A DNA stretch of 64,000 nucleotides from Flavobacteriales bacterium. GTDB lineage: Bacteria; Bacteroidota; Bacteroidia; Flavobacteriales_C; GCA-002722245. Within the stretch, counting starts at the first letter, position 1. Each line of letters begins with the position of its first letter. The DNA lies in the NCBI GenBank assembly GCA_002722245.1, contig PBLA01000033.1, positions 130,813 through 194,812 on the forward strand, given 5' to 3'. Below the pieces are notes generated by a model. It worked only from the letters and a program-made list of their open reading frames with translations, was not told the DNA's origin and searched no databases. The translations under genes were made by a program, and so were the position numbers. Shown in pieces: positions 52,898-62,044 of this stretch.

Positions 52898-53389
52898 CTA
52901 ATTAAGTTTAGAAAGTCTCTTCAAGTGTATTAATGAGACAATAATTGATGCTAATCCTATGATTCCAAAAAATGCGAACATGAGGGAAATTGAATCTAAA
53001 AGAGATAATTGAACCGAGGTGCTAATTTGGTCAACATCACTTGGATAAGTAATGTTTTGATAGGTTTTCACAACTGAATCATGAACTGATGAAATCCAAC
53101 TCAACAGAATGACTACAGACACCACTAAAACTGCGGAACTTGATGTTAAAAATATGGTATTTTCTTTTGAATCTAAATTCCTCCAAAGTTTAACCACTGC
53201 AACATAAACCCCTGTTAATCCTGTAAGGAAAGAAATGAGTAAAGGCATCTTTTGCTTAAAAGGAGTCTCTGTCACAACTTCAAACTCTGAGGAAAATGAT
53301 GTTTCAACAAGGAGCAACATACTTATTGTGGAAAAAATAACAATAAATCCAAAAACCATTAGGTTATGTTTACTCGGAGAAAATTTCAC
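52898..53389 (-). CDS. Small membrane protein, four hydrophobic segments, unknown
   Basis: About 163 residues from a GTG at 53389, placed 4 bases after the aquaporin stop. A longer reading to 53428 would overlap the aquaporin gene. Four hydrophobic segments (about 10-30, 50-72, 82-102, 135-155) are separated by short polar loops, including LWRNLDSKEN and YPSDVDQISTS. I recognise no family. Its position as the last gene of a tight glycosyltransferase-aquaporin cluster suggests an envelope role, but this is inference. No terminator with a clear stem is seen downstream. Confidence 0.6.
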   Translation of the reverse strand: MKFSPSKHNLMVFGFIVIFSTISMLLLVETSFSSEFEVVTETPFKQKMPLLISFLTGLTGVYVAVVKLWRNLDSKENTIFLTSSSAVLVVSVVILLSWISSVHDSVVKTYQNITYPSDVDQISTSVQLSLLDSISLMFAFFGIIGLASIIVSLIHLKRLSKLN

Positions 53390-53393
53390 ACGC

Positions 53394-54197
53394 CTACATT
53401 GAATGTTGACGTTTACGGGACTTACCAAATTGAGTTACTCTTTTGATGAAAAACGCAAATGAACCCGCAGCAATTACAGCTCCTAAAAGAGGAGCGAATA
53501 TATAAACGCTTAAAAAGCTTAATCTAGGTTTTGGAAAGGCGTGGTCTCCCCACTTAAAATAATAGGCCACTAGTCGAGGTCCAAAATCTCGTGCAGGATT
53601 TATGCCACATTGAGTAAATGGTGCAATCCAGAGAATTAAACCCGCAACGGTTAAGCCAATGAAAAAAGGACTTACACGAGATAGATTTTTGGAAATACGC
53701 AAAAAAAGAATAATTAACATGAGTATGAACGTGCCTGTAAGCTCATAAAAAAAAGCTGAAATAAGTGATAATTCTTTTAAGTCTTTACTAATCGGGTTAG
53801 GGAAAAACTCTCCAAATATCGCTGCAGTTTCTTGGGAATGTTTTAATCCGTTAATTAATTCATACTCTTCTATTTTTGATATAAATAAAAGAAAAATCAA
53901 TAGTCCAGCCACTATCCCTCCTGAGAGTTGAGCAAAAAAATGATGAATCAATTGCTTTACTGAAATTTTTTTCAGTACGGCAAAACCTATTGATACAGCA
54001 GGATTTAAACATGCTTTAGAAAATGATTTCACAACATAAATCGCTAACACAACCCCTACCCCCCAAATACAAGCTACTTGAAAAAGGGAGGAAAAAGCCT
54101 TGAACAACAAATCAAAAGCTACCGCTGAACATCCTATAAAAGTTAATATAAATGTCCCTAAAAATTCTCCTATGTTAGATTTCAATTCGGTTTTCAC
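53394..54197 (-). CDS. MIP-family aquaporin / glycerol-facilitator-like channel
   Basis: A 267-residue six-helix channel with both NPA boxes: NPA at 65-67 (SKACLNPAVSIG) and NPARD at 200-204 (CGINPARDFGPR). The Asp after the second box is typical of aquaglyceroporins such as GlpF, so glycerol or small solutes are likely permeants besides water. It starts with a GTG and overlaps the upstream glycosyltransferase by 23 bases, giving translational coupling. Uptake of glycerol is not supported by a kinase gene nearby, so the physiological solute remains open. It acts in the inner membrane. Confidence 0.9.
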   Translation of the reverse strand: MKTELKSNIGEFLGTFILTFIGCSAVAFDLLFKAFSSLFQVACIWGVGVVLAIYVVKSFSKACLNPAVSIGFAVLKKISVKQLIHHFFAQLSGGIVAGLLIFLLFISKIEEYELINGLKHSQETAAIFGEFFPNPISKDLKELSLISAFFYELTGTFILMLIILFLRISKNLSRVSPFFIGLTVAGLILWIAPFTQCGINPARDFGPRLVAYYFKWGDHAFPKPRLSFLSVYIFAPLLGAVIAAGSFAFFIKRVTQFGKSRKRQHSM

Positions 54198-55176
54198 AAA
54201 GCAATCTTCTAAGCGTAGCGAAACTAAGTAAGGATTGTTGTGTATATGTTACGTTATGATTAACAAATAGATGTTTTGCCAAATAAAGTTGCTCGAATTG
54301 TCCTGGAGTTGGAATAAGAATCATCTTCTTTTGAAGTACCCAATAATCCATTATGGATGAATAGCCAGGGCGTCCAATAATTACTTTAGCTTTTTGAATG
54401 TTTTTTATAAACTCAGGGGTTGAGTCATGACTTTTTATGGTTAGAAGACCATGTATCTCTTCTTTATTTTCGTTTGGATTGCCTGTGTATAAAATCACTT
54501 TGTGATCAAGATTTTTAAGAATTGGAACAAGTTTTTCAATAAGTATGGTTTTTTGTGGCTCCGGACCTGAAACGATCGCTAAAATCAATTCTTCTGAAGC
54601 AGTATCACTCTTTTTAAATCTGGAAATCCAACCAATCTCTTTTACCTTATTCATGAGCTTAGACGGAATGGGTTGAGACAACTCGCCGGATAACGTATTT
54701 TCATGATCTGGCACCCAAATTTCATGAAAACGATTGAGCCAAAAATGGTTTTGAGCGTTCACTACATTTTCTAATATGGGTACTTTAATATTAAGTTGAT
54801 GTGTAATAATAATCGATTTGATTTCGGAACAATACATTCCATAACGATTATCACTTATAATCAGATCTACCTTTTGTTTCTTTAGAAATCGTTTGAGCCA
54901 TACTTGTTCTCTCTTTACCGCTATTTGTGTATTCAATCCATTCTTAATCAACGGCAAAATATTTCCTTTCTCACCATACTGAATATTGTACGATGGAACC
55001 TCGAACATCTTAAGTTGAGGAAACTCCTTCATTAAAAACTCTTTGGCTACTCCATCACTTGCCAAAATGACCTCATTTCCTTCATTAAGGAGATTATTGA
55101 TTAATTCCCAACTTCGGGTAGCGTGCCCTAGTCCCCAATTAAGGACAGCAAATAATATTTTCTTCTTGTTTTTCAA
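54175..55176 (-). CDS. GT-B glycosyltransferase (MurG/UDP-GlcNAc transferase-like)
   Basis: A 333-residue GT-B enzyme from a TTG start (in keeping with its 5' context). The N-terminal lobe opens KKILFAVLNWGLGHATRSWEL, a glycine-rich acceptor loop. The C-terminal lobe has LAIVSGPEPQKT, YTGNPNENKEE and the donor-site KVIIGRPGYSSIMDYWVLQKKMILIPTPGQFEQ with the GxPGYSSIMD pattern of MurG-like transferases. The acceptor and donor are unknown. It is the first gene of a leftward cluster with an aquaporin and a small membrane protein, which is an unusual combination. Confidence 0.88.
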   Translation of the reverse strand: MKNKKKILFAVLNWGLGHATRSWELINNLLNEGNEVILASDGVAKEFLMKEFPQLKMFEVPSYNIQYGEKGNILPLIKNGLNTQIAVKREQVWLKRFLKKQKVDLIISDNRYGMYCSEIKSIIITHQLNIKVPILENVVNAQNHFWLNRFHEIWVPDHENTLSGELSQPIPSKLMNKVKEIGWISRFKKSDTASEELILAIVSGPEPQKTILIEKLVPILKNLDHKVILYTGNPNENKEEIHGLLTIKSHDSTPEFIKNIQKAKVIIGRPGYSSIMDYWVLQKKMILIPTPGQFEQLYLAKHLFVNHNVTYTQQSLLSFATLRRLLCENRIEI

Positions 55177-55277
55177 CGGTTCAAATTTAAACTAAGAATT
55201 CAATACCTACCGGCTTTTTTACATTTGAAGTAATTTTGTAACCAATTTGAATTTTAGAGTTATTTGATTACATTATT

Positions 55278-57758
55278 TTGAAAATACTTTTATCATATTT
55301 CCTTATAGCGCTTTATTTTGCGTCATTTGCTCAAACAGAAAAATTTGATCAAAAGAAACTTGAACATCTTGTAAAAACAAAAATAGATGATTTCCGACAG
55401 TCAAAAGGTTTAAATATTCTTGTAAATGATTCTATACTTTTTATTGCTGCTCAAGATCACGCACAATATCTTGATGGTGAAAAGACAATAACTCATTATC
55501 AAAAAATAGCAAGTAAAAAAACTCCTCAAAACAGAGCAGATTTTTATGGGGCAATCAACTATCAAGTTGGAGAAAATATTGTTGAAGTATCGCTTGATGG
55601 TTCCGAAGAAAACATAGCTCAACAAATGGTCACGGCTTGGTTAAATTCTCCAGGCCATTATGCAAACATCGTTACAGCAGATTATGATTTAACAGGACTA
55701 GCTATTCACTATAACTCTAAAAAAAAGACAGTTGTTGCAGTTCAAAAATTTGCAATTGTCAATCAATTTTATGTCATAGAAAATAATAAAAGTCTCTTTC
55801 CTTTCGCAGAAGAAGTCCCTAAGAAAATTGCAGATCAATTTGTTACCTCTTTACCCAAAAAGCATAAACGACATGCATATGGTATAAAAACTAAAAAAAA
55901 GAAAGAAATATGCGAAAACAGTAATTCAAGTATTTTCTCAAACGCTAACATCGAATTAAATGCGAAAGGAGATTCGCTCTATATTGGGATAAAAAAAAGA
56001 GCCCTTTCGAAGGTTAAAAATTATTTTAAAAAGAAAAAAGATGGATTAACACTGGAGTTTGTAATGTTTAAATATAATTATTCTTGTGATATTCGAGATA
56101 ACACTAAAATTCCCACGAGAAGGAATGGTAGATGTGAATTTGATGGACCAATAATTGAACCTACTTATAAGGCAAGTATCCTAGAGCAAATAAAAGACAG
56201 AGAGGATTATTATAGATTGAAAAGAATAAGACTTCACCGCGAAGAATGTATTTGGATTAATCTTGGAAAGTTTCCTGAAAAAGTCAAAGGAGAGAAGTTT
56301 GAGATTAACCTTTTAGTTCTCAAAAAAAATCGTGTGTGTAATATTGTTTCAACTCATAGTGCTTGTGGTAAGAAAATGGTTAATCCACTACCTAAGCTTC
56401 CCTATTTTGACAATTTAACCCCTGTGACCTATTCACCTAAATTAAAACCAGCAATCAAGAAAATAAGAGTGAATTTTGGTAAAAATGAAACAAAAAATAA
56501 CTCGACAGTTATTGAAGAAGCTATTGATGAACTAAACTTGAATCATCATGAAATTTTCAATGCAAATATTGAGGCTTTTGCAAGCGTTGAAGGAAGTTTA
56601 AAAGGTAACCAAAACTTATTTAAAAAAAGAGCTGAAGGAGTCCTTAAAAAATTTGAAGAACATCAAGACTCTTCAATTAATTACACATTGAAGACTCAAG
56701 AGAACTGGAGAATGTTTTTTAAACAAATCGACACAACAAATTTAGCTCATCTTAAAGAATTAGATACTCTAGAAATTAGGAAATACGTTAACAAAAACAA
56801 TACGCAACTTGAACATTTTTTGTCCAAACAAAGGTATGCCTACATTACACTTTACACACGTCCAAAAATCAACAACAATAATCTTATTTTATTTGCGAAA
56901 GAGAATTTCAAAAACATTATTAAATCCAATAAATTCACGACAACTAATGTTAAAAAACTAACTGAAATCCAACAGTTTTTATACGATAAAGTAAGTAAAG
57001 GAATACTTCATCCCGACTCGGTTTCCTTAAATTATCCAATTGAAAAAGAAAAGTTAGTTCAACTTAGATTTAATGAGTTAATGTTTAATTATCGCTACAA
57101 AAAGAATCTTTCTGATTTAGAGATGTATTATCAATTTGAAACCATGAATAAAACACCTCATCAAAATGAGCTTATTACATTCAATTTCAAGTCTGCATTT
57201 TTTAACGCAAAAATAAATAGAGGAATCAAAAAAAGAATTGACAATACTTCTTGGATAATTTCAAAAATGCAAAAATTAAATTTTTCTGAAGATACAATTT
57301 ACCCATTTAAACTTCACAAGAATCATCTTATTGTAAACCGATACTATTCAGATCAAGGAGGTAGACTAGTCCCCACACTTAAAGCTTTAAGTTTTATTAA
57401 AAAACACTATGACGGATGTCTTGATACCATGTCAGCAGATTTTAAATTTAAATTGGCAAAATATTATGTTTTTGCAAAAAATTACTTTTGGGCTATGGAA
57501 AGATTAAAACCACTAGCTGAAATTCCTAATTATAAACATTCTGTTTATATACTATATCTTAAGGTTTATAATAATCTTAAGGCTTATTCTCCCGAATATT
57601 ATGATATTAATTTAAAATTGTCCAATGCAGTTGACAAACTTACAAACGATGAATGGTGCAATCTTTTTATCGGGTTCTGTAATATTAACTTCCATATTTT
57701 TGATGACCAGTCATTAAAAAATCTCTATTGCCTTAAATGCAGAAGTAAACTGGATTAA
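55278..57758 (+). CDS. CAP-domain protein with OmpA-like segment and novel C-terminus
   Basis: An 826-residue secreted protein from a TTG start that gives a good signal peptide (MKILLSYFLIALYFASFAQ). A CAP (SCP/PR1) domain covers about 28-155, with LFIAAQDHAQYLDGEKTITHYQ, YQVGENIVEVS and WLNSPGHYANIVTADYDLTGLA. After a basic, Cys-containing middle region, about residues 395-470 resemble an OmpA-like peptidoglycan-binding domain (NANIEAFASVEGSLKGNQNLF and KRAEGVLKK). The remaining about 300 residues match no family I know. CAP domains act in adhesion, lipid binding or proteolysis-related functions. The gene is AT-rich and looks lineage-specific. Confidence 0.78.
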   Translation: MKILLSYFLIALYFASFAQTEKFDQKKLEHLVKTKIDDFRQSKGLNILVNDSILFIAAQDHAQYLDGEKTITHYQKIASKKTPQNRADFYGAINYQVGENIVEVSLDGSEENIAQQMVTAWLNSPGHYANIVTADYDLTGLAIHYNSKKKTVVAVQKFAIVNQFYVIENNKSLFPFAEEVPKKIADQFVTSLPKKHKRHAYGIKTKKKKEICENSNSSIFSNANIELNAKGDSLYIGIKKRALSKVKNYFKKKKDGLTLEFVMFKYNYSCDIRDNTKIPTRRNGRCEFDGPIIEPTYKASILEQIKDREDYYRLKRIRLHREECIWINLGKFPEKVKGEKFEINLLVLKKNRVCNIVSTHSACGKKMVNPLPKLPYFDNLTPVTYSPKLKPAIKKIRVNFGKNETKNNSTVIEEAIDELNLNHHEIFNANIEAFASVEGSLKGNQNLFKKRAEGVLKKFEEHQDSSINYTLKTQENWRMFFKQIDTTNLAHLKELDTLEIRKYVNKNNTQLEHFLSKQRYAYITLYTRPKINNNNLILFAKENFKNIIKSNKFTTTNVKKLTEIQQFLYDKVSKGILHPDSVSLNYPIEKEKLVQLRFNELMFNYRYKKNLSDLEMYYQFETMNKTPHQNELITFNFKSAFFNAKINRGIKKRIDNTSWIISKMQKLNFSEDTIYPFKLHKNHLIVNRYYSDQGGRLVPTLKALSFIKKHYDGCLDTMSADFKFKLAKYYVFAKNYFWAMERLKPLAEIPNYKHSVYILYLKVYNNLKAYSPEYYDINLKLSNAVDKLTNDEWCNLFIGFCNINFHIFDDQSLKNLYCLKCRSKLD

Positions 57759-57785
57759 TTCAATATATAAGTCTAATTTTATGTA

Positions 57786-58478
57786 ATGAATTTTATTATT
57801 ACCGGAGCTAGTAGAGGGTTAGGAAAAGCATTTGCAAAGTATGCTTCTCGATTAGGAGGAACAGTAGGTATTGTTGCTACCAATCAGAAATTATTAAAAG
57901 ACTTGTCAAATGAACTAAAAGGATGCAATGTGATTACCTATGTTTGTGATTTCACAGAACCTTCTGCTGTAGAAGCGCTTGTGAAGGAACTTCAAATGGA
58001 CTTTCCAAAAATTGATGTAATTATAAATAATGTAGGTGCCTTTGAGATGGGTAATTTAAACGAGACTACCCTAGAGGATATCGATAAAATGCTTGCTATT
58101 AATTTTAAAGCGTCCTTTTCGATCACCCAAGGATTTCTTTCTACCTTGAAACGACAGCAAAAAGGACTCATTGTGAATATTGGATCTATTGTAACAGAAG
58201 AACCAAAAAAAGATTTTGCTGCCGCGTATACTATTTCAAAATTTGCACTTCAAGGATATACGAAGCTGTTGTGTGACGAATTGAAGGATTTTGGAGTTCA
58301 GGTGACAGAAATTATTCCTGGCTCAATTAACACTTCTTCTTGGGACGGGATTGATGTTCCTAGAGAACAACTCATTCAAAGTGCCGATATTGTCAACATT
58401 CTGAATATGGTTATTAACTCATCAAAAGGAACTAATTTTGAGCAATTTATTGTTCGACCAACAAATCGAAATTTTTAA
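57786..58478 (+). CDS. Short-chain dehydrogenase/reductase (SDR)
   Basis: A 230-residue classical SDR. The cofactor motif TGASRGLG (6-13), NNVGA (81-85) and the catalytic set S134, Y148 and K152 (YTISK) are all present. It oxidises or reduces an alcohol/ketone with NAD(P)(H). The length and fold are standard. It lies 28 bases after the CAP-domain gene stop and 3 bases before trmB, so it is probably co-transcribed with trmB. Its substrate cannot be deduced from sequence. Confidence 0.92.
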   Translation: MNFIITGASRGLGKAFAKYASRLGGTVGIVATNQKLLKDLSNELKGCNVITYVCDFTEPSAVEALVKELQMDFPKIDVIINNVGAFEMGNLNETTLEDIDKMLAINFKASFSITQGFLSTLKRQQKGLIVNIGSIVTEEPKKDFAAAYTISKFALQGYTKLLCDELKDFGVQVTEIIPGSINTSSWDGIDVPREQLIQSADIVNILNMVINSSKGTNFEQFIVRPTNRNF

Positions 58479-58480
58479 TC

Positions 58481-59203
58481 ATGAGTAAAGGAAAACTTGA
58501 AAAATTCGCCATGATTAGCGAATATAAAAATGTGGTTGAACCTTCTATGGAAGAGGCAATGCATTTAGGTATTGCGTTGAAAGGAAAATGGAAGCAGGAA
58601 TTCTTTAAAAACAATAATCCAATCACTGTAGAATTAGCCTGTGGTGGTGGAGAATATACCGTTGGTATGGCTGCCATGTATCCAGAGAGAAACTTTATTG
58701 GTGTTGACATTAAAGGAAATAGAATTTGGAAGGGTGCTACAAAAGCCATTCAAGAAAACTTACCTAATGTTGGTTTTTTGAGAACACGAATTGATTTTAT
58801 TGCTAATTGCTTCGCAAAGAATGAAGTGGATGAAATCTGGATTACCTTCCCTGATCCACAAATGAATAAAAACAGAAGAAGAAAACGTTTAACAAACAAA
58901 CTCTTTTTGAGTAGATACAGTCAATTTTTAAAAAATGGAGGAAAGATGCGGTTAAAATCCGATAGCGACTTCTTTTATGCATTTACTAAGGAAATAATAG
59001 AGGAGAAAGGCCTTCAAATCCTTTTTGATTGTGATGACATCTATTCTAAATACACCCCTCAAAACCCAGACTCTGAATTAACAAAAGAACTTTCTCTGAA
59101 AACATTTTATGAAAAGATGTGGTTGAGTGAGGGAAAAACAATTAAGTATATTGAATATACACTTGATGATTTTAAAATTGAAGAAGGAGAGCCTCTTTTC
59201 TAA
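58481..59203 (+). CDS. trmB: tRNA (guanine-N7)-methyltransferase
   Basis: A 240-residue SAM-dependent enzyme that methylates G46 of tRNA. The SAM-binding segment VELACGGGEYTVGMAAMYPERNFIGVDIKGNRIW and the TrmB signature WITFPDPQMNKNRRRKRLTNKLFL are clear. An active-site aspartate lies in the PDP element. It is cytoplasmic. It follows the SDR with a 3-base gap, so expression is coupled. The ATG start is clear and the length is normal. Confidence 0.95.
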   Translation: MSKGKLEKFAMISEYKNVVEPSMEEAMHLGIALKGKWKQEFFKNNNPITVELACGGGEYTVGMAAMYPERNFIGVDIKGNRIWKGATKAIQENLPNVGFLRTRIDFIANCFAKNEVDEIWITFPDPQMNKNRRRKRLTNKLFLSRYSQFLKNGGKMRLKSDSDFFYAFTKEIIEEKGLQILFDCDDIYSKYTPQNPDSELTKELSLKTFYEKMWLSEGKTIKYIEYTLDDFKIEEGEPLF

Positions 59204-59302
59204 ATGCGAAGCCTATTTTCCGAATTGAAATAACCCACATACTAAATGAGTATTTTTAGAGTTAATTCATTTGATGAATTTTAAGAAATTCAAATTCTGA
59301 TA

Positions 59303-60052
59303 ATGAAAAAAATACTCTTTCTAATTCTTTTTGTAGGTTTTCAAACTCAAGCTCAAAAAGTCATTTACACCCTCGTGGCGCTATGTGATAACGAATCTCA
59401 AGGAATCGTTCCTGTCCCAGCCGCTATTGGTGATGGTGATAATCCTAACACAAATCTTTACTGGGGCTGCGGATATGGGCTAAAAACTTTTTTTAAAAAG
59501 AGTATCGATTGGCAATTAATTCATAGTTCTAAGATTGATTCTACAATACTTGAGCGATTAATTTTTTATAATGAAAAGCATAATACATTTCATATTGCAG
59601 AGGCCTATCGAGGAAAAGAAATAAAACAATGCAACATAGACTTTTTTAATGCCGCAGCGGGTAAGATTGACAAGGAAATAAAAATAAATGATTCTACACA
59701 CATCAACACAAATCAAGCGACCTTAGTAAATTATGTTGGCCATAATGGATTAATGGATTTTACATTAACCCATTATCCTTCAAGAATTGATACTACAAGT
59801 AGAAAAACATCTGTACTAGCCTGTATGGCTAATGTATATTATAATAAGGGCTTGAAAGCATGCAATGCGGAGCCTTATGTGTGGACGACTCATTATATGG
59901 CTCCAGAAGCTTACACTCTGTATGCAATTATTAATAACTGGATGAATAACAAATCTGGTTCTGATGCAGATGAAGCTGCTGCTCAAGCCTATAACAAATA
60001 CCAAAAGTGCGGTATTCGAGGTGCTCGAAATCTATTCAAAACTGGATTTTAA
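59303..60052 (+). CDS. Conserved secreted protein of unknown function
   Basis: A 249-residue protein with a signal peptide (MKKILFLILFVGFQTQAQ). The mature start VIYTLVALCDNESQGIVPVPAAIGDGDNPNTNLYWGCGYGLKTFFKKS is strikingly conserved-looking. Further blocks are VAEAYRGKEIKQCNIDFFNAA-like and a VNYVGHNGLMDF stretch, then SVLACMANVYYNKGL and VWTTHYMAPEAYTLYAIINNW. The pattern (multiple Cys, Gly-Asn-His blocks) suggests an extracytoplasmic hydrolase-like enzyme, but I know of no characterised homologue. Similar proteins occur in distant bacteria. It stands alone, with AT-rich flanks. Confidence 0.72.
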   Translation: MKKILFLILFVGFQTQAQKVIYTLVALCDNESQGIVPVPAAIGDGDNPNTNLYWGCGYGLKTFFKKSIDWQLIHSSKIDSTILERLIFYNEKHNTFHIAEAYRGKEIKQCNIDFFNAAAGKIDKEIKINDSTHINTNQATLVNYVGHNGLMDFTLTHYPSRIDTTSRKTSVLACMANVYYNKGLKACNAEPYVWTTHYMAPEAYTLYAIINNWMNNKSGSDADEAAAQAYNKYQKCGIRGARNLFKTGF

Positions 60053-60179
60053 TACCTTTTTTCAATAGTTAGGGATCATGATAATCACCGATACCCTTAT
60101 TTATCTCATCATTTATTTACTTCGAATAAATTACTATACACCTTGGGAAAATCAACGTATGTAATCAGATCATACTAAA

Positions 60180-61187
60180 CTAGTACTCCCCTACCTGATT
60201 CTTAATTAAATAATCTCTGACGTCTTTTTCATTATTGAAATTTGCAACTGCAATCATTAGTTTTGTCACCGCAGCTTCCTTTGTCATCTTTCCTCCAGAT
60301 ATGGCATTTAACGCACTTAACGCATGACCTGCCTCGTATTTACCAATCTCTACACCTCCTTTTAAACAGTCAGAAATAACAAGAATTGGTAATTTCATTT
60401 TAAAGAGTTGTTTATATATTAAATCTGTTATTTTTATTGGCAGATTCCCCAACCCTAATGCAGAGAGTATAATCCCTTTAAATGTATTTGACTCAAGCCA
60501 TTGGGCAACTAAATTTAGATCCATTCCTGGAGTAAAATTCAAAACGAAGATCGAGTTGTTTATTTTGTCTAAAAAAAACGCTGATTTTTCTAATTTTTCA
60601 TCCGTATTCTCATATTCTATGCCAGAGGATAACTTAGCTAAAACGGGGTGATTTGGGGAAGAAAAACCGTTCATTGATTTAGTATCAACTTTAGTCACAC
60701 AAGCTCCTTTGTAAAGACTCTTATGGAACCATAGAGCAACCTCTTTGACGCGGCCATCGCTGGCTATTTTTAATGCATTATAGAAATTTTCTACACCATC
60801 TGACCCCTCCTCACAAATTGGAATTTGAGATCCTGTAATTACGATAGGTTTTAATGCACCTTTCAGTAAAAAACTTAACGCGGAGGAAGTATATGCCATA
60901 GTATCAGTTCCATGCAGTACTACAAAACCATCAAACTGCTGGAGCTGGTTCCGAATAACTCCAGCTATTTCCAACCATTCGTTGGGGCCAACAAAGGTAG
61001 AATCCAAGGGCTTATCAAAGGATTCAAAAGAAAGATTTGCCCCAATTTCTGCTAGATTTGGAACATATTCCAACAACCGATCCAAAGAAGCAGGAACATA
61101 GTGTCCATCCTTTGACTTGACCATACCTATGGTGCCTCCAGTATAAATAACTTTAATGTTTGGTCTCATCTTTTTGATTTTCTTCAT
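60180..61187 (-). CDS. ansA: Type I L-asparaginase
   Basis: About 335 residues from the ATG at 61187 (a second ATG at 61169 is possible, and an open extension reaches 61208). The catalytic motifs are IYTGGTIGM with the first Thr nucleophile and VLHGTDTMAYTSSAL with the second Thr and the Asp. A GSQIPICEEGSDG flexible loop follows. It hydrolyses asparagine to aspartate and ammonia, feeding the aspartate-family pathway also represented by thrABC. There is no signal peptide, in line with a cytoplasmic type I enzyme. It lies 26 bases downstream of the sirtuin gene. Confidence 0.95.
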   Translation of the reverse strand: MKKIKKMRPNIKVIYTGGTIGMVKSKDGHYVPASLDRLLEYVPNLAEIGANLSFESFDKPLDSTFVGPNEWLEIAGVIRNQLQQFDGFVVLHGTDTMAYTSSALSFLLKGALKPIVITGSQIPICEEGSDGVENFYNALKIASDGRVKEVALWFHKSLYKGACVTKVDTKSMNGFSSPNHPVLAKLSSGIEYENTDEKLEKSAFFLDKINNSIFVLNFTPGMDLNLVAQWLESNTFKGIILSALGLGNLPIKITDLIYKQLFKMKLPILVISDCLKGGVEIGKYEAGHALSALNAISGGKMTKEAAVTKLMIAVANFNNEKDVRDYLIKNQVGEY

Positions 61188-61234
61188 TCTGCGAGATAAT
61201 GAAAACAATCATCATCTATTATGTAAGAATATTT

Positions 61235-61930
61235 TTACTTACTTGAATTAAACATTAATTGTTTTACCAATTCATTTAATCCCTCACCCGCTCCTTTTTG
61301 AATATGAATAATATTGGTTAGATGAAAAGACCCAACTTCAGCAGGATCAACTAAATATAAAGGTGTTCCATGTTTTGTTTCGTTAATCAGTCCTGCAGCT
61401 GGATACACATTTAAAGACGTCCCTACTACGATCATAACATCTGCCTGTTTTACAAGTTCAATGGCCGGAGAAATATTGGGAACATCCTCTCCAAACCAAA
61501 CAATATGCGGCCTGAGCTGACTACCTTTTTCACAAGTATCTCCAAGATTTAATTCCCACGAATCCATTTCATAAATTAAACGAGAATCAACTGTAGAGCG
61601 GGCTTTTTTTAATTCTCCGTGCAAATGCAAAATGTTTGATGATCCAGCTCGTTCATGCAAATCGTCAACATTTTGAGTGATGATATGGACGTTAAAATGC
61701 TCTTCCAATGCAACTAACGCCTGATGGCCACTATTCGGTTCAACCTCAAAAAGTTGTTTTCTACGTTGGTTGTAAAACTGAAGAACTAATTTTTTATTTT
61801 CTTCCCATGCAGACGGCGTAGCTACTTTTTCAATAGGGTGATTTTCCCATAATCCATTACTATCTCGAAAGGTTGAAATTCCACTCTCAGCACTAATTCC
61901 TGCACCTGATAAAACCACTATATTTTGCAT
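61235..61930 (-). CDS. cobB: Sirtuin-type NAD-dependent deacylase without Zn-finger cysteines
   Basis: A 231-residue sirtuin. It has VLSGAGISAESGISTFRD (7-23), the class III Y53-x-x-R56 deacylase pair (FYNQRR), TQNVD (85-89), the catalytic H104 in LHLHGEL, VVGTSLNVYPAA and a PLYLVDP end. The region where four Zn-binding cysteines normally sit (about 105-135) has just one, C133. The Y-R pair predicts preference for succinyl/malonyl-lysine in addition to acetyl. It is cytoplasmic. It lies 26 bases upstream of ansA and is probably in the same operon. Similar finger-less forms are known to me from Bacteroidota-type sequences. Confidence 0.9.
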   Translation of the reverse strand: MQNIVVLSGAGISAESGISTFRDSNGLWENHPIEKVATPSAWEENKKLVLQFYNQRRKQLFEVEPNSGHQALVALEEHFNVHIITQNVDDLHERAGSSNILHLHGELKKARSTVDSRLIYEMDSWELNLGDTCEKGSQLRPHIVWFGEDVPNISPAIELVKQADVMIVVGTSLNVYPAAGLINETKHGTPLYLVDPAEVGSFHLTNIIHIQKGAGEGLNELVKQLMFNSSK

Positions 61931-62044
61931 GCTTCCAAATTAGAAAAAACACGTCATTTTAAACAAACTCTAGCACTATAAAACTAATAATTTCATTATT
62001 TTCGTTCGGTTAATCCTGAAGGATCAAATATACAGTTCAAAAAA

